Positions 46,044 through 54,688 of a DNA stretch of 64,000 nt are shown here, piece after piece (position 1 is the stretch's first letter; every line of letters begins with the position of its first letter). The DNA comes from Shinella kummerowiae (GTDB lineage: Bacteria > Pseudomonadota > Alphaproteobacteria > Rhizobiales > Rhizobiaceae). A model generated the notes under the pieces. It was not told the origin of the DNA, did no database searches, and was given only the letters and a program-made list of their open reading frames with translations. The stretch is from positions 62,001-126,000 of the forward strand of contig NZ_WUMK01000006.1 of the NCBI RefSeq assembly GCF_009827055.1, given 5' to 3'. Position numbers and translations under genes: made by a program.

Positions 46044-48239
46044 TTACATCGCGTTCATCGGGCCGATGCCGAAGAACAGCGTCTCGCCGGACGAGTCGTC
46101 GACGCCGTCATTGTCGGTCACGATGAAGCCGTTGCCAGCAGCATCGACGGTGAAGCCTTCGACCTTGTCGACGACGAAGCCGTTGGTGGCACCCTTCAGC
46201 TCGGGAATGAGGTCACGGACCTCTTCCTTCTTGACGACCGGCAGGTCGCCGCCCAGCTTGGCCGGCTTCAGGTCGGCAAGCGCCACGCGGTAGAGCTTCT
46301 TCAGCTTGGCGGCCTGGCCGATCAGGTTGTCACGCTCGATGATGTAGGCGTAGTCGCCGCTCGCGGTGATTTCGGAAAGGCCGACCCAGCCGCTTTCGGT
46401 CTTTTCGAGCGGATAGCGCACAGCGCCCCATTCTTCCGACGACGGCTTGTAGGAGACGAGCTTCACAAAGCCCTTCTCGTCATCGCCCCATTCGCGCTGC
46501 ACGGCCATCCAGAGAACCTGGTCATCGCCTTCGCCGACGCTGGTGATGCCTTCGAAGCCAAAGCGCTTCTCGCCGGCACGCAACTCGGCGGGAATGGCGA
46601 TTTCCTTCTCGATCTCACCCTTCTTGTTCACGTGGATGATGGCGTGGCTGTAGAGCTTGTCGGCGTCGCCTTCATTGGCAAGCCAGAAGCCGCCCTCGCC
46701 GTCCGGCGTCAGGCCTTCGCTGTCGAGCTTCTGCGCGGCCGCACCGTTGCGCGTGATGCGCAGGGCATCGACGATCTTCGCCGGCTTCGCGGTAGCGTCG
46801 ATCGTGAAGATCGTCGGCTGCGAGGCGTAGAAGGAATCGTTGACGGCATAGAGCATGCCCGGCTTGTCCTTGACCGGAGCAAGGCCCGAAAGCGCGCCGA
46901 AGCCGATCAGCTCGCCGTCCTTCTCGGTGGAGACGATCTGCGGATAGGCGGCTTCGCCTTCCGCGCGCTCGTAGATCATGACGTGCGAACGGGCGCCGCC
47001 ATCTTTGACAAGATCGGTTTCGTTGGCGGTCACGAAGAGGTTGCGGCTCGGAATGGCGACGGCGCCTTCCGGACCGACGCCCGACGGCAGGAGCTGGAGA
47101 AGCTCAGGCTCGGCACCGGTATCCTTGTAGACGCCGACGATGGATGCACGCTCGGCAAGCACGAAGAACAGGTTGTCGTCGCCGAACTTGGCGGCTTCCA
47201 GGCCTTCCGGCTCGACGCCCTTCTTGTTGCGCTTGTCCGGGTAGTGGCCGATCTTGGCGATCTCGCGCTCGAAGCCGGCGCCGTTCTCGTACAGGACCTT
47301 GCCGGTCTTGTCGAAGATCGTGAAGCCGCGCGCGCCGCCCTTCCAGTCGCCTTCATTGGCCACGACGAAACGGTTGTCGTCCAGCCACTTCACGGCGTCC
47401 GGCTCGCGGGCGACGTCCTTCATCTCGCCGGTGAACTTCAGCGCACCGTCCTTCTTGGTGTCGATGCCTTCGAGGCTGACGCTGCCGGCCGAGAAGTGGC
47501 TCTTCACGTCGCCGGTCTTGCCGTTAATGATGACGATGTAATTGTTTTCCTGGAGCGTTAGCGCGATCTCGTCCTGGCCGTTGAAGGCGACGAATTCCGG
47601 CTCCGGATCGTCACCTGCGACGTCGGCAAGGCCGGTCAGCGTGACATGCTTGATCGAACCGCAATCGACGACGCCATCCTTGACGGACAGCAGAACCAGG
47701 TCACCGGCCGGCATCTGCGGGATGTCGCCGTCATTGACCTCTTCGTCGCGCTCGTTCTCGATGGCGATCGCGGCAATCGTCTTGTCCTTGTTGAGGGCAA
47801 TCGAGTCCGGCTGGCCGCCGAGGTCGCAAGTCGTGTCGGTGGCCTTCGACGCCACGTCGACCTGGGCAAGGATGCCCGACGGCTTGACGAAGCTTTCGCG
47901 GGTGTTGATGGCGACGAGCGCCTTGCCACCGGCGAACGTTACCGATGTCGGCTCACCTTCGAAGGCGACGGTGCCGGCGGCCTTCGGGGCCTTCGCATCG
48001 GTGATGTCGATGAAGCCGATCGCCTTGTTCGGGCTGTCGGAATAGACCAGCGTGTTGCCATCCTCGGACGCAGCAATGATTTCCGACGAGGTGGGCGTTG
48101 CCTTGTCCTTGCCTTCCGGCAGGTTGTCGGCAACGGCGAAGGATGCAATGCGATTGAATACAGGTTCGGCGCTGGCGGCAGGAGCAACCGATGCGGCGAG
48201 AACCGCGGCCAGGGCAGCGGTGAGGGAACGGGTTTTCAT
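46044..48239 (-). CDS. Exported phytase-like (esterase-like phytase family) protein
   Basis: Secreted protein with 731 residues. It has a Sec signal peptide (MKTRSLTAALAAVLAASVAPAASA). The N-terminal half looks like a beta-propeller (repeats such as DSIALNKDKTIAAIAIENERDEEV and EPEFVAFNGQDEIALTLQENNYIVII). The C-terminal half matches the phytase-like esterase fold, with SEGLTPDGEGGFWLANEGDA, KRFGFEGITSVGEGDDQVLW and KVEGFTVDAAGNGFIVTDNDGVDDSSGE. Enzymatic specificity is unproven; release of phosphate from organic esters fits the Pho-box-like site in front of the gene. The start ATG at 48239 is the one that gives the signal peptide; a longer frame upstream has no support. Confidence 0.9.
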   Translation of the reverse strand: MKTRSLTAALAAVLAASVAPAASAEPVFNRIASFAVADNLPEGKDKATPTSSEIIAASEDGNTLVYSDSPNKAIGFIDITDAKAPKAAGTVAFEGEPTSVTFAGGKALVAINTRESFVKPSGILAQVDVASKATDTTCDLGGQPDSIALNKDKTIAAIAIENERDEEVNDGDIPQMPAGDLVLLSVKDGVVDCGSIKHVTLTGLADVAGDDPEPEFVAFNGQDEIALTLQENNYIVIINGKTGDVKSHFSAGSVSLEGIDTKKDGALKFTGEMKDVAREPDAVKWLDDNRFVVANEGDWKGGARGFTIFDKTGKVLYENGAGFEREIAKIGHYPDKRNKKGVEPEGLEAAKFGDDNLFFVLAERASIVGVYKDTGAEPELLQLLPSGVGPEGAVAIPSRNLFVTANETDLVKDGGARSHVMIYERAEGEAAYPQIVSTEKDGELIGFGALSGLAPVKDKPGMLYAVNDSFYASQPTIFTIDATAKPAKIVDALRITRNGAAAQKLDSEGLTPDGEGGFWLANEGDADKLYSHAIIHVNKKGEIEKEIAIPAELRAGEKRFGFEGITSVGEGDDQVLWMAVQREWGDDEKGFVKLVSYKPSSEEWGAVRYPLEKTESGWVGLSEITASGDYAYIIERDNLIGQAAKLKKLYRVALADLKPAKLGGDLPVVKKEEVRDLIPELKGATNGFVVDKVEGFTVDAAGNGFIVTDNDGVDDSSGETLFFGIGPMNAM

Positions 48240-48291
48240 GAAAGCCTCCGGGATCCGGTAAAAAGGAACCCGGCGGTTCTGAGGCTTTCGT

Positions 48292-48320
48292 GTTACAGGC
48301 CGATGACAATTCGGCGACAC
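48292..48320 (-). promoter_or_regulatory. Pho box (PhoB site), three direct repeats
   Basis: On the minus strand the sequence reads GTGTCGC-CGAA-TTGTCAT-CGGC-CTGTAAC: three 7-base units at exact 11-base spacing, each close to the CTGTCAT consensus of the Pho box. The last unit ends 52 bases before the start codon of the phytase-like gene, a normal place for an activator site. Confidence 0.7.
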
Positions 48321-48338
48321 GCACAGGCCCTTGCCCGC

Positions 48339-48370
48339 AAATAAAAGGGGGCCCGGACGAACCGGACCCC
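48339..48370 (-). terminator. Probable terminator of the HU gene
   Basis: On the minus strand a 9-bp stem GGGGTCCGG / CCGGGCCCC (one mismatch) with a five-base loop is followed by CTTTTATTT. It is about 135 bases downstream of the HU stop. Confidence 0.7.
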
Positions 48371-48506
48371 GACCCTGAAATTCAGGATTGGCGGCGGAGT
48401 GGGTAACCGCCCTCCCCCACAGCATCACAGATGACACTGCAGGCTTTGAAAGCTGCACGCATCCTCAAGCCGAACGGGCCGAAGGACGGATGGCAGCAAT
48501 AACGGA

Positions 48507-48782
48507 TCAGCCGTTGACGGCGTCCTTCAGACCCTTGCCGGCCGAGAACTTCGGCACGTTGCGGGCCGGGATCTCGATCTCGGCGCCAGTCGAAAGGTTG
48601 CGGCCCTTCGAAGCTTCACGGCGCGATACGGAGAAATTGCCGAAACCGACGAGACGAACGTCGCCGCCGCTCTTGAGTTCGCCCTGGATCGTCTCGAAAA
48701 TGGCGTCGACAGCAGATGCTGCGTCCGTCTTCGACAGGCCCGACTTCTCAGCGACCGAGGATACGAGTTCATTCTTGTTCAT
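48507..48782 (-). CDS. hupB: DNA-binding protein HU
   Basis: Small histone-like nucleoid protein that bends DNA non-specifically, acting as a dimer. It has 91 residues (MNKNELVSSVAEKSGLSKTDAASAVDAIFETIQ...), with the arm signature VGFGNFSVSRREASKGRNLSTGAEIEIPARNVPKFSAGKGLK. The strong AAAGGGG ribosome site lies before the ATG at 48782. It sits immediately downstream of lon with a terminator between them, an order common in proteobacteria. Confidence 0.97.
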   Translation of the reverse strand: MNKNELVSSVAEKSGLSKTDAASAVDAIFETIQGELKSGGDVRLVGFGNFSVSRREASKGRNLSTGAEIEIPARNVPKFSAGKGLKDAVNG

Positions 48783-48913
48783 GTTTCCACCCCTTTCTTA
48801 CGGTTTGAAACGACTCATACAAGTCGGGGGCAGAATACGCATCGGCTTTCGCCCCGCAAGAAAATTTCGTCGCAATCCCCTGAGAATCCGGGGTTTACAC
48901 ACGTTTTTCAACG

Positions 48914-48942
48914 AAAAAGACCGGCACGACGGCCGGTCTTTT
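48914..48942 (-). terminator. Rho-independent terminator of lon
   Basis: 10-bp perfect stem AAAGACCGGC / GCCGGTCTTT with a six-base loop. On the minus strand it is followed by TTTTCG. It is 46 bases past the lon stop. Confidence 0.9.
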
Positions 48943-48987
48943 CCAGTTTCACTCCAAAACGCCGAGTTGTTTAGCCGGCATTAAGGC

Positions 48988-51411
48988 TCAATGCGCGATC
49001 GCGCCGTTGGCATCTTCGGTCGATTCGACCGCCGGAACCTTGGCCGCTTCGGCGGTTCCGTCCCACTCGATCGGCTCGGGCCTGCGCACGAGCGCGTGCT
49101 TGATGACCTCGCCCATGCGCGAGACGGGGACGATCTCCATGCTGTTCTTCACGTTGTCCGGAATGTCCGCCAGGTCCTTGGCGTTTTCTTCCGGGATCAG
49201 CACCTTCTTGATGCCGCCGCGAAGCGCTGCAAGCAGCTTTTCCTTCAGGCCGCCGATCGGCAGCACCCGGCCGCGCAGCGTCACTTCACCGGTCATCGCC
49301 ACATCCTTCGAGACCGGGATGCCGGTCATGATGGAGACGATGGCGGTCGCCATGGCGATACCAGCCGACGGGCCGTCCTTCGGCGTCGCACCTTCGGGAA
49401 GGTGGACGTGGATGTCCGTCTTGTCGAAGCGCGGCGGTTCGATGCCGAAATCGACGGCGCGCGAGCGGACATAGGAGGCCGCCGCGGAAATCGATTCCTT
49501 CATCACGTCCTTCAGGTTGCCGGTCACCGTCATGCGGCCCTTGCCACCCGGCAGGCTGACGCCTTCGATCGTCAGCAGCACGCCGCCGACTTCCGTCCAG
49601 GCAAGACCGGTGACGACACCGACCTGATCCTCGCCCTCGGCTTCGCCGTGGCGGTAGCGCGGAACGCCGAGGAAGTCGTGGATGTTCTCCGCCGTGACCT
49701 CGACCTTCTTCGACTTGCCCTTGATGATCTCGGTGACCGCCTTGCGGGCGACCTTCATCAATTCACGCTCGAGGTTACGCACGCCCGCCTCGCGGGTGTA
49801 CTGCTGGACGACCGCCATCAGCGCGCCATCGGTGACCGAAAACTCCTTCGGCTGCAGCGCGTGGTCGCGGATCGCCTTCGGCAGCAGGTGCCGCTTGGCG
49901 ATTTCCAGTTTTTCCTCTTCCGTGTAGCCGGCAATGCGGATCAATTCCATGCGGTCCATCAGGGGCGCCGGAATGTTCAGCGTGTTTGCCGTCGTCACGA
50001 ACATGACGTTGGACAGGTCGTATTCGACTTCCAGGTAGTGATCCATGAAGGTCGAGTTCTGTTCCGGATCGAGCACCTCGAGCAGGGCCGACGACGGATC
50101 GCCGCGGAAATCCATGCCCATCTTGTCGATTTCGTCGAGCAGGAAGAGCGGGTTGGACTTCTTCGCCTTCTTCATCGACTGGATGACCTTGCCGGGCATC
50201 GAGCCGATATAGGTGCGGCGGTGACCGCGGATCTCGGCCTCATCGCGCACGCCGCCGAGCGCCATGCGGATATATTCGCGGCCGGTCGCCTTGGCGATCG
50301 ACTTGGCGAGCGAGGTCTTGCCGACGCCCGGAGGACCGACGAGGCACAGGATCGGCCCCTTGATCTTGGTCGAGCGCGCCTGCACGGCGAGATATTCGAC
50401 GATGCGCTCCTTGACCTTGTCGAGGCCGAAATGGTCCTCGTCGAGAATCTTTTCCGCAGCGTTGAGGTCGGTCTTGATCTTCGACTTCTTGCCCCACGGA
50501 ATGCCGGTCAGCCAGTCGAGATAGTTGCGCACGACGGTGGCTTCCGCCGACATCGGGCTCATCTGGCGCAGCTTCTTCATCTCGGCATCCGCCTTCTCGC
50601 GGGCCTCCTTGGAGAGCTTGGCCTTGGCAATCTTCTCTTCCAGTTCGGCCATCTCGTCGCGGCCGTCCTCGCCGTCGCCGAGTTCCTTCTGGATCGCCTT
50701 CATCTGTTCGTTCAGGTAGTATTCGCGCTGGGTCTTTTCCATCTGGCGCTTGACGCGCGAGCGGATGCGCTTCTCGACCTGCAGAACCGAGATTTCGCCT
50801 TCCATGAAGCCGAGCGCCTTTTCAAGCCGCAGCTTGACGCTCGTCGTCTCGAGCATTTCCTGCTTCTCGACGATCTTGATGGACAGGTGCGAGGCGACGG
50901 TATCGGCGAGCTTCGAGTAGTCCTCGATCTGGCTTGCGGCACCGACGACTTCCGGCGAAATCTTCTTGTTGAGCTTCACATAGTTCTCGAACTCGGAGAC
51001 GACGGAGCGCGACAGCGCCTCGATCTCGACCGGGTCCTCTTCAGGCTCGACCAGCACATGTGCCAGCGCCTCGTAGAACTCCTCGCGTTCGGTGTAGCCG
51101 TCGATCTCGGCACGCGCGCGGCCTTCGACCAGCACCTTGACGGTGCCGTCGGGCAGCTTCAGCAGCTGGAGAACATTGGCGACGGTGCCGATACGATAGA
51201 TGGCGTCGGTTTCCGGGTCGTCGTCGGAAGCGTTGATCTGGGTTGCAAGCATGATCTGCTTGTCGGTGCCCATGACTTCCTCGAGCGCGCGGATCGACTT
51301 CTCGCGGCCAACGAACAGCGGAACGATCATGTGCGGGAACACCACGATGTCGCGCAGGGGCAGGACCGGGAAGGCCGTGGAATCGTGCGGCGCAGACGTC
51401 TTTTTGGTCAT
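48988..51411 (-). CDS. lon: ATP-dependent protease Lon
   Basis: Cytoplasmic AAA+ serine protease degrading misfolded proteins and specific regulators. It has 807 residues from the ATG at 51411 ([21 protein letters not shown]), preceded by AGGAA; a TTG five codons earlier is less likely. The N-terminal substrate domain covers about 1-300. Walker A is GPPGVGKTS (about 355) and Walker [12 protein letters not shown] (about 420). The protease domain has the catalytic serine in [14 protein letters not shown] and the lysine in [17 protein letters not shown] heat-shock-type promoter motif lies about 90 bases upstream. Confidence 0.98.
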   Translation of the reverse strand: MTKKTSAPHDSTAFPVLPLRDIVVFPHMIVPLFVGREKSIRALEEVMGTDKQIMLATQINASDDDPETDAIYRIGTVANVLQLLKLPDGTVKVLVEGRARAEIDGYTEREEFYEALAHVLVEPEEDPVEIEALSRSVVSEFENYVKLNKKISPEVVGAASQIEDYSKLADTVASHLSIKIVEKQEMLETTSVKLRLEKALGFMEGEISVLQVEKRIRSRVKRQMEKTQREYYLNEQMKAIQKELGDGEDGRDEMAELEEKIAKAKLSKEAREKADAEMKKLRQMSPMSAEATVVRNYLDWLTGIPWGKKSKIKTDLNAAEKILDEDHFGLDKVKERIVEYLAVQARSTKIKGPILCLVGPPGVGKTSLAKSIAKATGREYIRMALGGVRDEAEIRGHRRTYIGSMPGKVIQSMKKAKKSNPLFLLDEIDKMGMDFRGDPSSALLEVLDPEQNSTFMDHYLEVEYDLSNVMFVTTANTLNIPAPLMDRMELIRIAGYTEEEKLEIAKRHLLPKAIRDHALQPKEFSVTDGALMAVVQQYTREAGVRNLERELMKVARKAVTEIIKGKSKKVEVTAENIHDFLGVPRYRHGEAEGEDQVGVVTGLAWTEVGGVLLTIEGVSLPGGKGRMTVTGNLKDVMKESISAAASYVRSRAVDFGIEPPRFDKTDIHVHLPEGATPKDGPSAGIAMATAIVSIMTGIPVSKDVAMTGEVTLRGRVLPIGGLKEKLLAALRGGIKKVLIPEENAKDLADIPDNVKNSMEIVPVSRMGEVIKHALVRRPEPIEWDGTAEAAKVPAVESTEDANGAIAH

Positions 51412-51496
51412 GTCATTTCCTTTCAAACGTCCCGTTTCCGGGAACCGGTCCTGTCGGCGCTAAAAGCGTAACGGGCCGGCGATCTTTTCCATCCAC

Positions 51497-51525
51497 AAGT
51501 GGCGTGCGGTTAACACTTTTTCAAG
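51497..51525 (-). promoter_or_regulatory. Candidate sigma-32 promoter of lon
   Basis: Minus strand: CTTGAAA (51519-51525), a perfect heat-shock -35, then 16 bases and CCACTT as a poor -10. It is 86 bases before the lon start. Lon is heat-shock-controlled in many bacteria, so the call rests on the -35 plus context. Confidence 0.45.
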
Positions 51526-51780
51526 CCCGGCAACGGAGTGCCCCACCCCGTGTCGGGCCAGACGAACCAACGGAAGGAAGTGTAGTCTTCCGCGCTGTTG
51601 CGGAACTTGCGGCCTTCCCCCGGCATGCCGCCGGAGCATACGCAAAACAGAATCGAAGTCTTCCATCTTCGCCCGTCACGCGTCGTTTCGCAACGTCTTA
51701 CATACATGGCAGGATCGGCATCATGCCCTGCCCGCCCGCCAGCGGCCAGTCACGAAAGGTCGTGAGTTGACTGCAAACGA
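51526..51780. other. Gene-free stretch between clpX terminator and lon promoter
   Basis: About 250 bases. Short frames occur on both strands (for example a 65-residue one on the minus strand with RNSAEDYTSFRWFVWPDTG), but none has a convincing start or family. I annotate no gene here. Confidence 0.35.
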
Positions 51781-51802
51781 AAAGACCCGCCGGGGCGGGT
51801 CC
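51781..51802 (-). terminator. Rho-independent terminator of clpX
   Basis: GC-rich 7-bp perfect stem GACCCGC / GCGGGTC with a four-base loop. On the minus strand it is followed by TTTT. It lies 27 bases past the clpX stop. Confidence 0.85.
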
Positions 51803-51828
51803 TTCCTGAAGCGATAGGTGCGGCACGA

Positions 51829-53106
51829 TCAGGCCGAGACGTTGGCCTTCTCGCCGGAACGCTCCGAATAGATGTAAAGCGGACGGGCAGAGCCCTTGAC
51901 CACTTCATCCGAAATGACGACTTCGCGAACGCCTTCGAGCGTCGGAAGCTCGAACATCGTGTCGAGCAGGATTTTCTCCATGATCGAGCGCAGGCCGCGC
52001 GCGCCGGTCTTGCGGATGATGGCACGCTTGGCGATTTCGCGCAGCGCGTCCTCGTGGAAGGTCAGTTCCACGTCTTCCATCTCGAACAGGCGCTGGTACT
52101 GCTTGATCAGCGCGTTCTTCGGCTCGGACAGGATCTGGATCAGCGCGTCCTCGTCGAGGTCCTCGAGCGTCGCCAGAACCGGCAGACGGCCGATGAATTC
52201 CGGGATGAGGCCGAACTTCACCAGATCTTCCGGCTCCAGTTCGCGCAGCACTTCGCCGACGCGGCGATCTTCCGGCGAACGAACCTGTGCGCCGAAGCCG
52301 ATCGAGGTCTTTTCGCCGCGCGCCGAGATGATCTTGTCGAGGCCGGCGAAGGCGCCGCCGCAGATGAACAGGATGTTCGTCGTGTCGACCTGCAGGAATT
52401 CCTGCTGCGGATGCTTGCGGCCACCCTGCGGCGGAACCGAGGCAACCGTGCCTTCCATGATCTTCAGCAGCGCCTGCTGCACGCCCTCGCCCGATACGTC
52501 ACGGGTGATGGACGGGTTGTCGGACTTGCGCGAGATCTTGTCGACTTCGTCGATATAGACGATGCCGCGCTGCGCACGCTCGACATTGTAGTCGGCCGCC
52601 TGCAGCAGCTTCAGGATGATGTTTTCGACATCTTCGCCGACGTAACCGGCTTCGGTCAGCGTCGTGGCGTCGGCCATGGTGAAGGGCACGTCGATGATGC
52701 GGGCGAGGGTCTGGGCAAGATAGGTCTTGCCGCAGCCGGTCGGGCCGACCAACATGATGTTCGACTTTGCCAGTTCCACATCCGAACCCTTGGCGGAATG
52801 CGCCAGGCGCTTGTAGTGGTTGTGCACCGCGACCGACAGGATGCGCTTCGCCTGCTGCTGGCCGATGACATATTCGTCGAGGACTTTGATGATGTCCTGG
52901 GGCGTGGGAACGCCGTCGCGGGACTTGACCATCGAGGTCTTGTTCTCTTCGCGGATGATGTCCATGCACAATTCGACGCATTCATCGCAGATGAACACGG
53001 TCGGTCCGGCGATGAGTTTGCGGACTTCGTGCTGGCTCTTTCCGCAGAAAGAGCAATACAGGGTATTCTTGGAGTCGCCGCCGTTGCTGCCGCTGACCTT
53101 GCTCAT
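51829..53106 (-). CDS. clpX: ClpX, ATP-binding subunit of ClpXP protease
   Basis: AAA+ unfoldase that recognises substrates and feeds them to ClpP. It has 425 residues. The N-terminal zinc-binding domain is [15 protein letters not shown]...[10 protein letters not shown] (residues about 15-45). Walker A is [15 protein letters not shown] (about 120), Walker B is [10 protein letters not shown] (about 183), and the ClpP-docking loop is in the IGFGAQV stretch (about 272). The ATG at 53106 has AAGGAAA before it. It is downstream of clpP but separated from it by the MmcQ-like gene. Confidence 0.98.
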   Translation of the reverse strand: MSKVSGSNGGDSKNTLYCSFCGKSQHEVRKLIAGPTVFICDECVELCMDIIREENKTSMVKSRDGVPTPQDIIKVLDEYVIGQQQAKRILSVAVHNHYKRLAHSAKGSDVELAKSNIMLVGPTGCGKTYLAQTLARIIDVPFTMADATTLTEAGYVGEDVENIILKLLQAADYNVERAQRGIVYIDEVDKISRKSDNPSITRDVSGEGVQQALLKIMEGTVASVPPQGGRKHPQQEFLQVDTTNILFICGGAFAGLDKIISARGEKTSIGFGAQVRSPEDRRVGEVLRELEPEDLVKFGLIPEFIGRLPVLATLEDLDEDALIQILSEPKNALIKQYQRLFEMEDVELTFHEDALREIAKRAIIRKTGARGLRSIMEKILLDTMFELPTLEGVREVVISDEVVKGSARPLYIYSERSGEKANVSA

Positions 53107-53318
53107 ATCACTTTCCTTCCAGCACGCCGCTCATCTCCCGGAAGATGGCCGGACCACTCAAACCGCCCTTACAGGTGGCGCTTGCGCGCCCTTCAAAGGC
53201 TCCAGGGGCACTGACCGGACCGGGATCAGGCCCGTCAACCGGTCGCAACGCATTCCCCGCTTAAACACCAAATGCTAGGCTGTCACAAATCAACATAGCA
53301 TTAACGGCCAATATTACC

Positions 53319-53341
53319 GGCTTTATGGCGCTGATAAAGCC
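53319..53341. repeat. Inverted repeat in the clpX leader region
   Basis: Perfect 8-bp arms GGCTTTAT / ATAAAGCC around a 7-base loop, about 30 bases past the MmcQ-like gene's stop and 213 bases before clpX. There is no T-run, so it is either a weak terminator or an operator. A second, imperfect palindrome (GGCCAATATTACCGG) lies directly beside it at 53306-53320. Confidence 0.5.
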
Positions 53342-53371
53342 CCGCGATCATTACAAATCACACGATTGCGT

Positions 53372-53737
53372 TCATTCGCGCTTTAAGCCAAGATCAGCGC
53401 GCGCCTTGCGCGTCAACTTGGCCGCAACCAAACCGTGACTTTCTCTTAAATAGTCACACAAGGCCGCGTCGTCCACTGATTCGCCCGTTTGCCGCTGAAT
53501 CCACTTCATGCCACGCGAGGCGAGATAGGGTGCCGGGCGGCATCCCGGCTGCTCGCGCAGAATATCGAACGCCAGCTCGGACACCTTGAAGGTGACCCCG
53601 AGCAGCTCGCCCTCGTTCCATCCGGCGACGGCGAAAACCTTGTCGCCGACCTTCCAGACATGCGCCCCGCCCCATTGCACGACATGCGACGTGGCAGGGA
53701 GCGAAGCGCAGAAGGCGTTGTATTCGTCGAGCGTCAT
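53372..53737 (-). CDS. MmcQ/YjbR family protein
   Basis: 121-residue protein of the MmcQ/YjbR family, a CyaY-like fold often labelled DNA-binding although the physiological role is unclear. The N-terminal MTLDEYNAFCASLPATSHVVQWGGAHVWKVGDKVFAV and the C-terminal WIQRQTGESVDDAALCDYLRESHGLVAAKL are typical. It lies on the same strand between clpP (45 bases upstream) and clpX (265 bases downstream), so it is probably read through from clpP. No functional link to the protease is known to me. Confidence 0.88.
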   Translation of the reverse strand: MTLDEYNAFCASLPATSHVVQWGGAHVWKVGDKVFAVAGWNEGELLGVTFKVSELAFDILREQPGCRPAPYLASRGMKWIQRQTGESVDDAALCDYLRESHGLVAAKLTRKARADLGLKRE

Positions 53738-53782
53738 GGCATCCCGTGGCGTGAACCGTTGCGTAGCATCGAACCGCGATGC

Positions 53783-54415
53783 TTACGCCCCTTCCACGCC
53801 CTCGATCGCCTCGCGACTCGTGATGACGCGGTCCACCAGACCCCAGTCCTTCGCCTCGTCCGCGCTCATGAAGTGGTCACGGTCGAGCGTCTGCTCGACT
53901 TCCTCATAGGTGCGGCCGCAATGCTTGACGTAAACCTCGTTCAGCTTGCGCTTCATTTTGAGGATGTCGCGGGCATGGCGCTCGATGTCCGATGCCTGAC
54001 CCTGGAAACCGCCGGAGGGCTGGTGCACCATGATGCGGGCGTTCGGCGTGGCGAAGCGCATGTCCTTGTGGCCCGCGGCGAGCAGCAGAGAGCCCATCGA
54101 TGCGGCCTGGCCGATGCACAGCGTCGACACGGCCGGCTTGATGAACTGCATCGTGTCGTAGATCGCCATGCCCGACGTCACGACGCCGCCCGGCGAGTTG
54201 ATGTAAAGCGCGATTTCCTTCTTCGGGTTTTCGGCCTCGAGGAAAAGAAGCTGCGCGCAGACGAGTGTCGCGATGTGATCTTCGACGGGACCCGTCAGGA
54301 AGATGATACGTTCCTTGAGGAGACGCGAATAAATGTCGTAGGAACGCTCGCCGCGGTTGGTCTGCTCGACGACCATCGGCACCAGAGCCATGGCGGTATC
54401 TACGGGATTTCTCAT
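53783..54415 (-). CDS. clpP: ClpP, proteolytic subunit of Clp protease
   Basis: Barrel-forming serine protease working with ClpX or ClpA. It has 210 residues. The catalytic serine is in [16 protein letters not shown] (about residue 105), the histidine in [12 protein letters not shown] (about 130), and the aspartate follows in the [19 protein letters not shown] stretch (about 180). The start ATG at 54415 is about 72 bases downstream of a heat-shock-type promoter. Confidence 0.98.
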   Translation of the reverse strand: MRNPVDTAMALVPMVVEQTNRGERSYDIYSRLLKERIIFLTGPVEDHIATLVCAQLLFLEAENPKKEIALYINSPGGVVTSGMAIYDTMQFIKPAVSTLCIGQAASMGSLLLAAGHKDMRFATPNARIMVHQPSGGFQGQASDIERHARDILKMKRKLNEVYVKHCGRTYEEVEQTLDRDHFMSADEAKDWGLVDRVITSREAIEGVEGA

Positions 54416-54486
54416 ATCAATCCTTCATCGGTGTGGCCCTGAACCCCTTCGCCAAGCGTTGGGAATCAGCAAGTTTCATCTTCCCT

Positions 54487-54516
54487 ACATAGAGTGTCAG
54501 GGTAGCGGACTTCAAG
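54487..54516 (-). promoter_or_regulatory. Candidate sigma-32 promoter of clpP
   Basis: Minus strand: CTTGAAG (54510-54516), 15 bases, then CTCTATGT (54487-54494), close to the alphaproteobacterial heat-shock consensus. It lies about 72 bases before clpP. Confidence 0.6.
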
Positions 54517-54688
54517 ACGGGGGCGCGTTTTGCAGCGCTCTATGCCAGAATGCGGTTAACCGGCGCGACGGGGAGCGATGATTTCCACAACCGAGCCGTC
54601 GGCAGGGTAAAGAAAGCGTGAATTCCACCCTCCCCCCTATCTGCCGTTTTCGAATGCTCACACTATATCTCCCCCATCGGAGGCAGCC

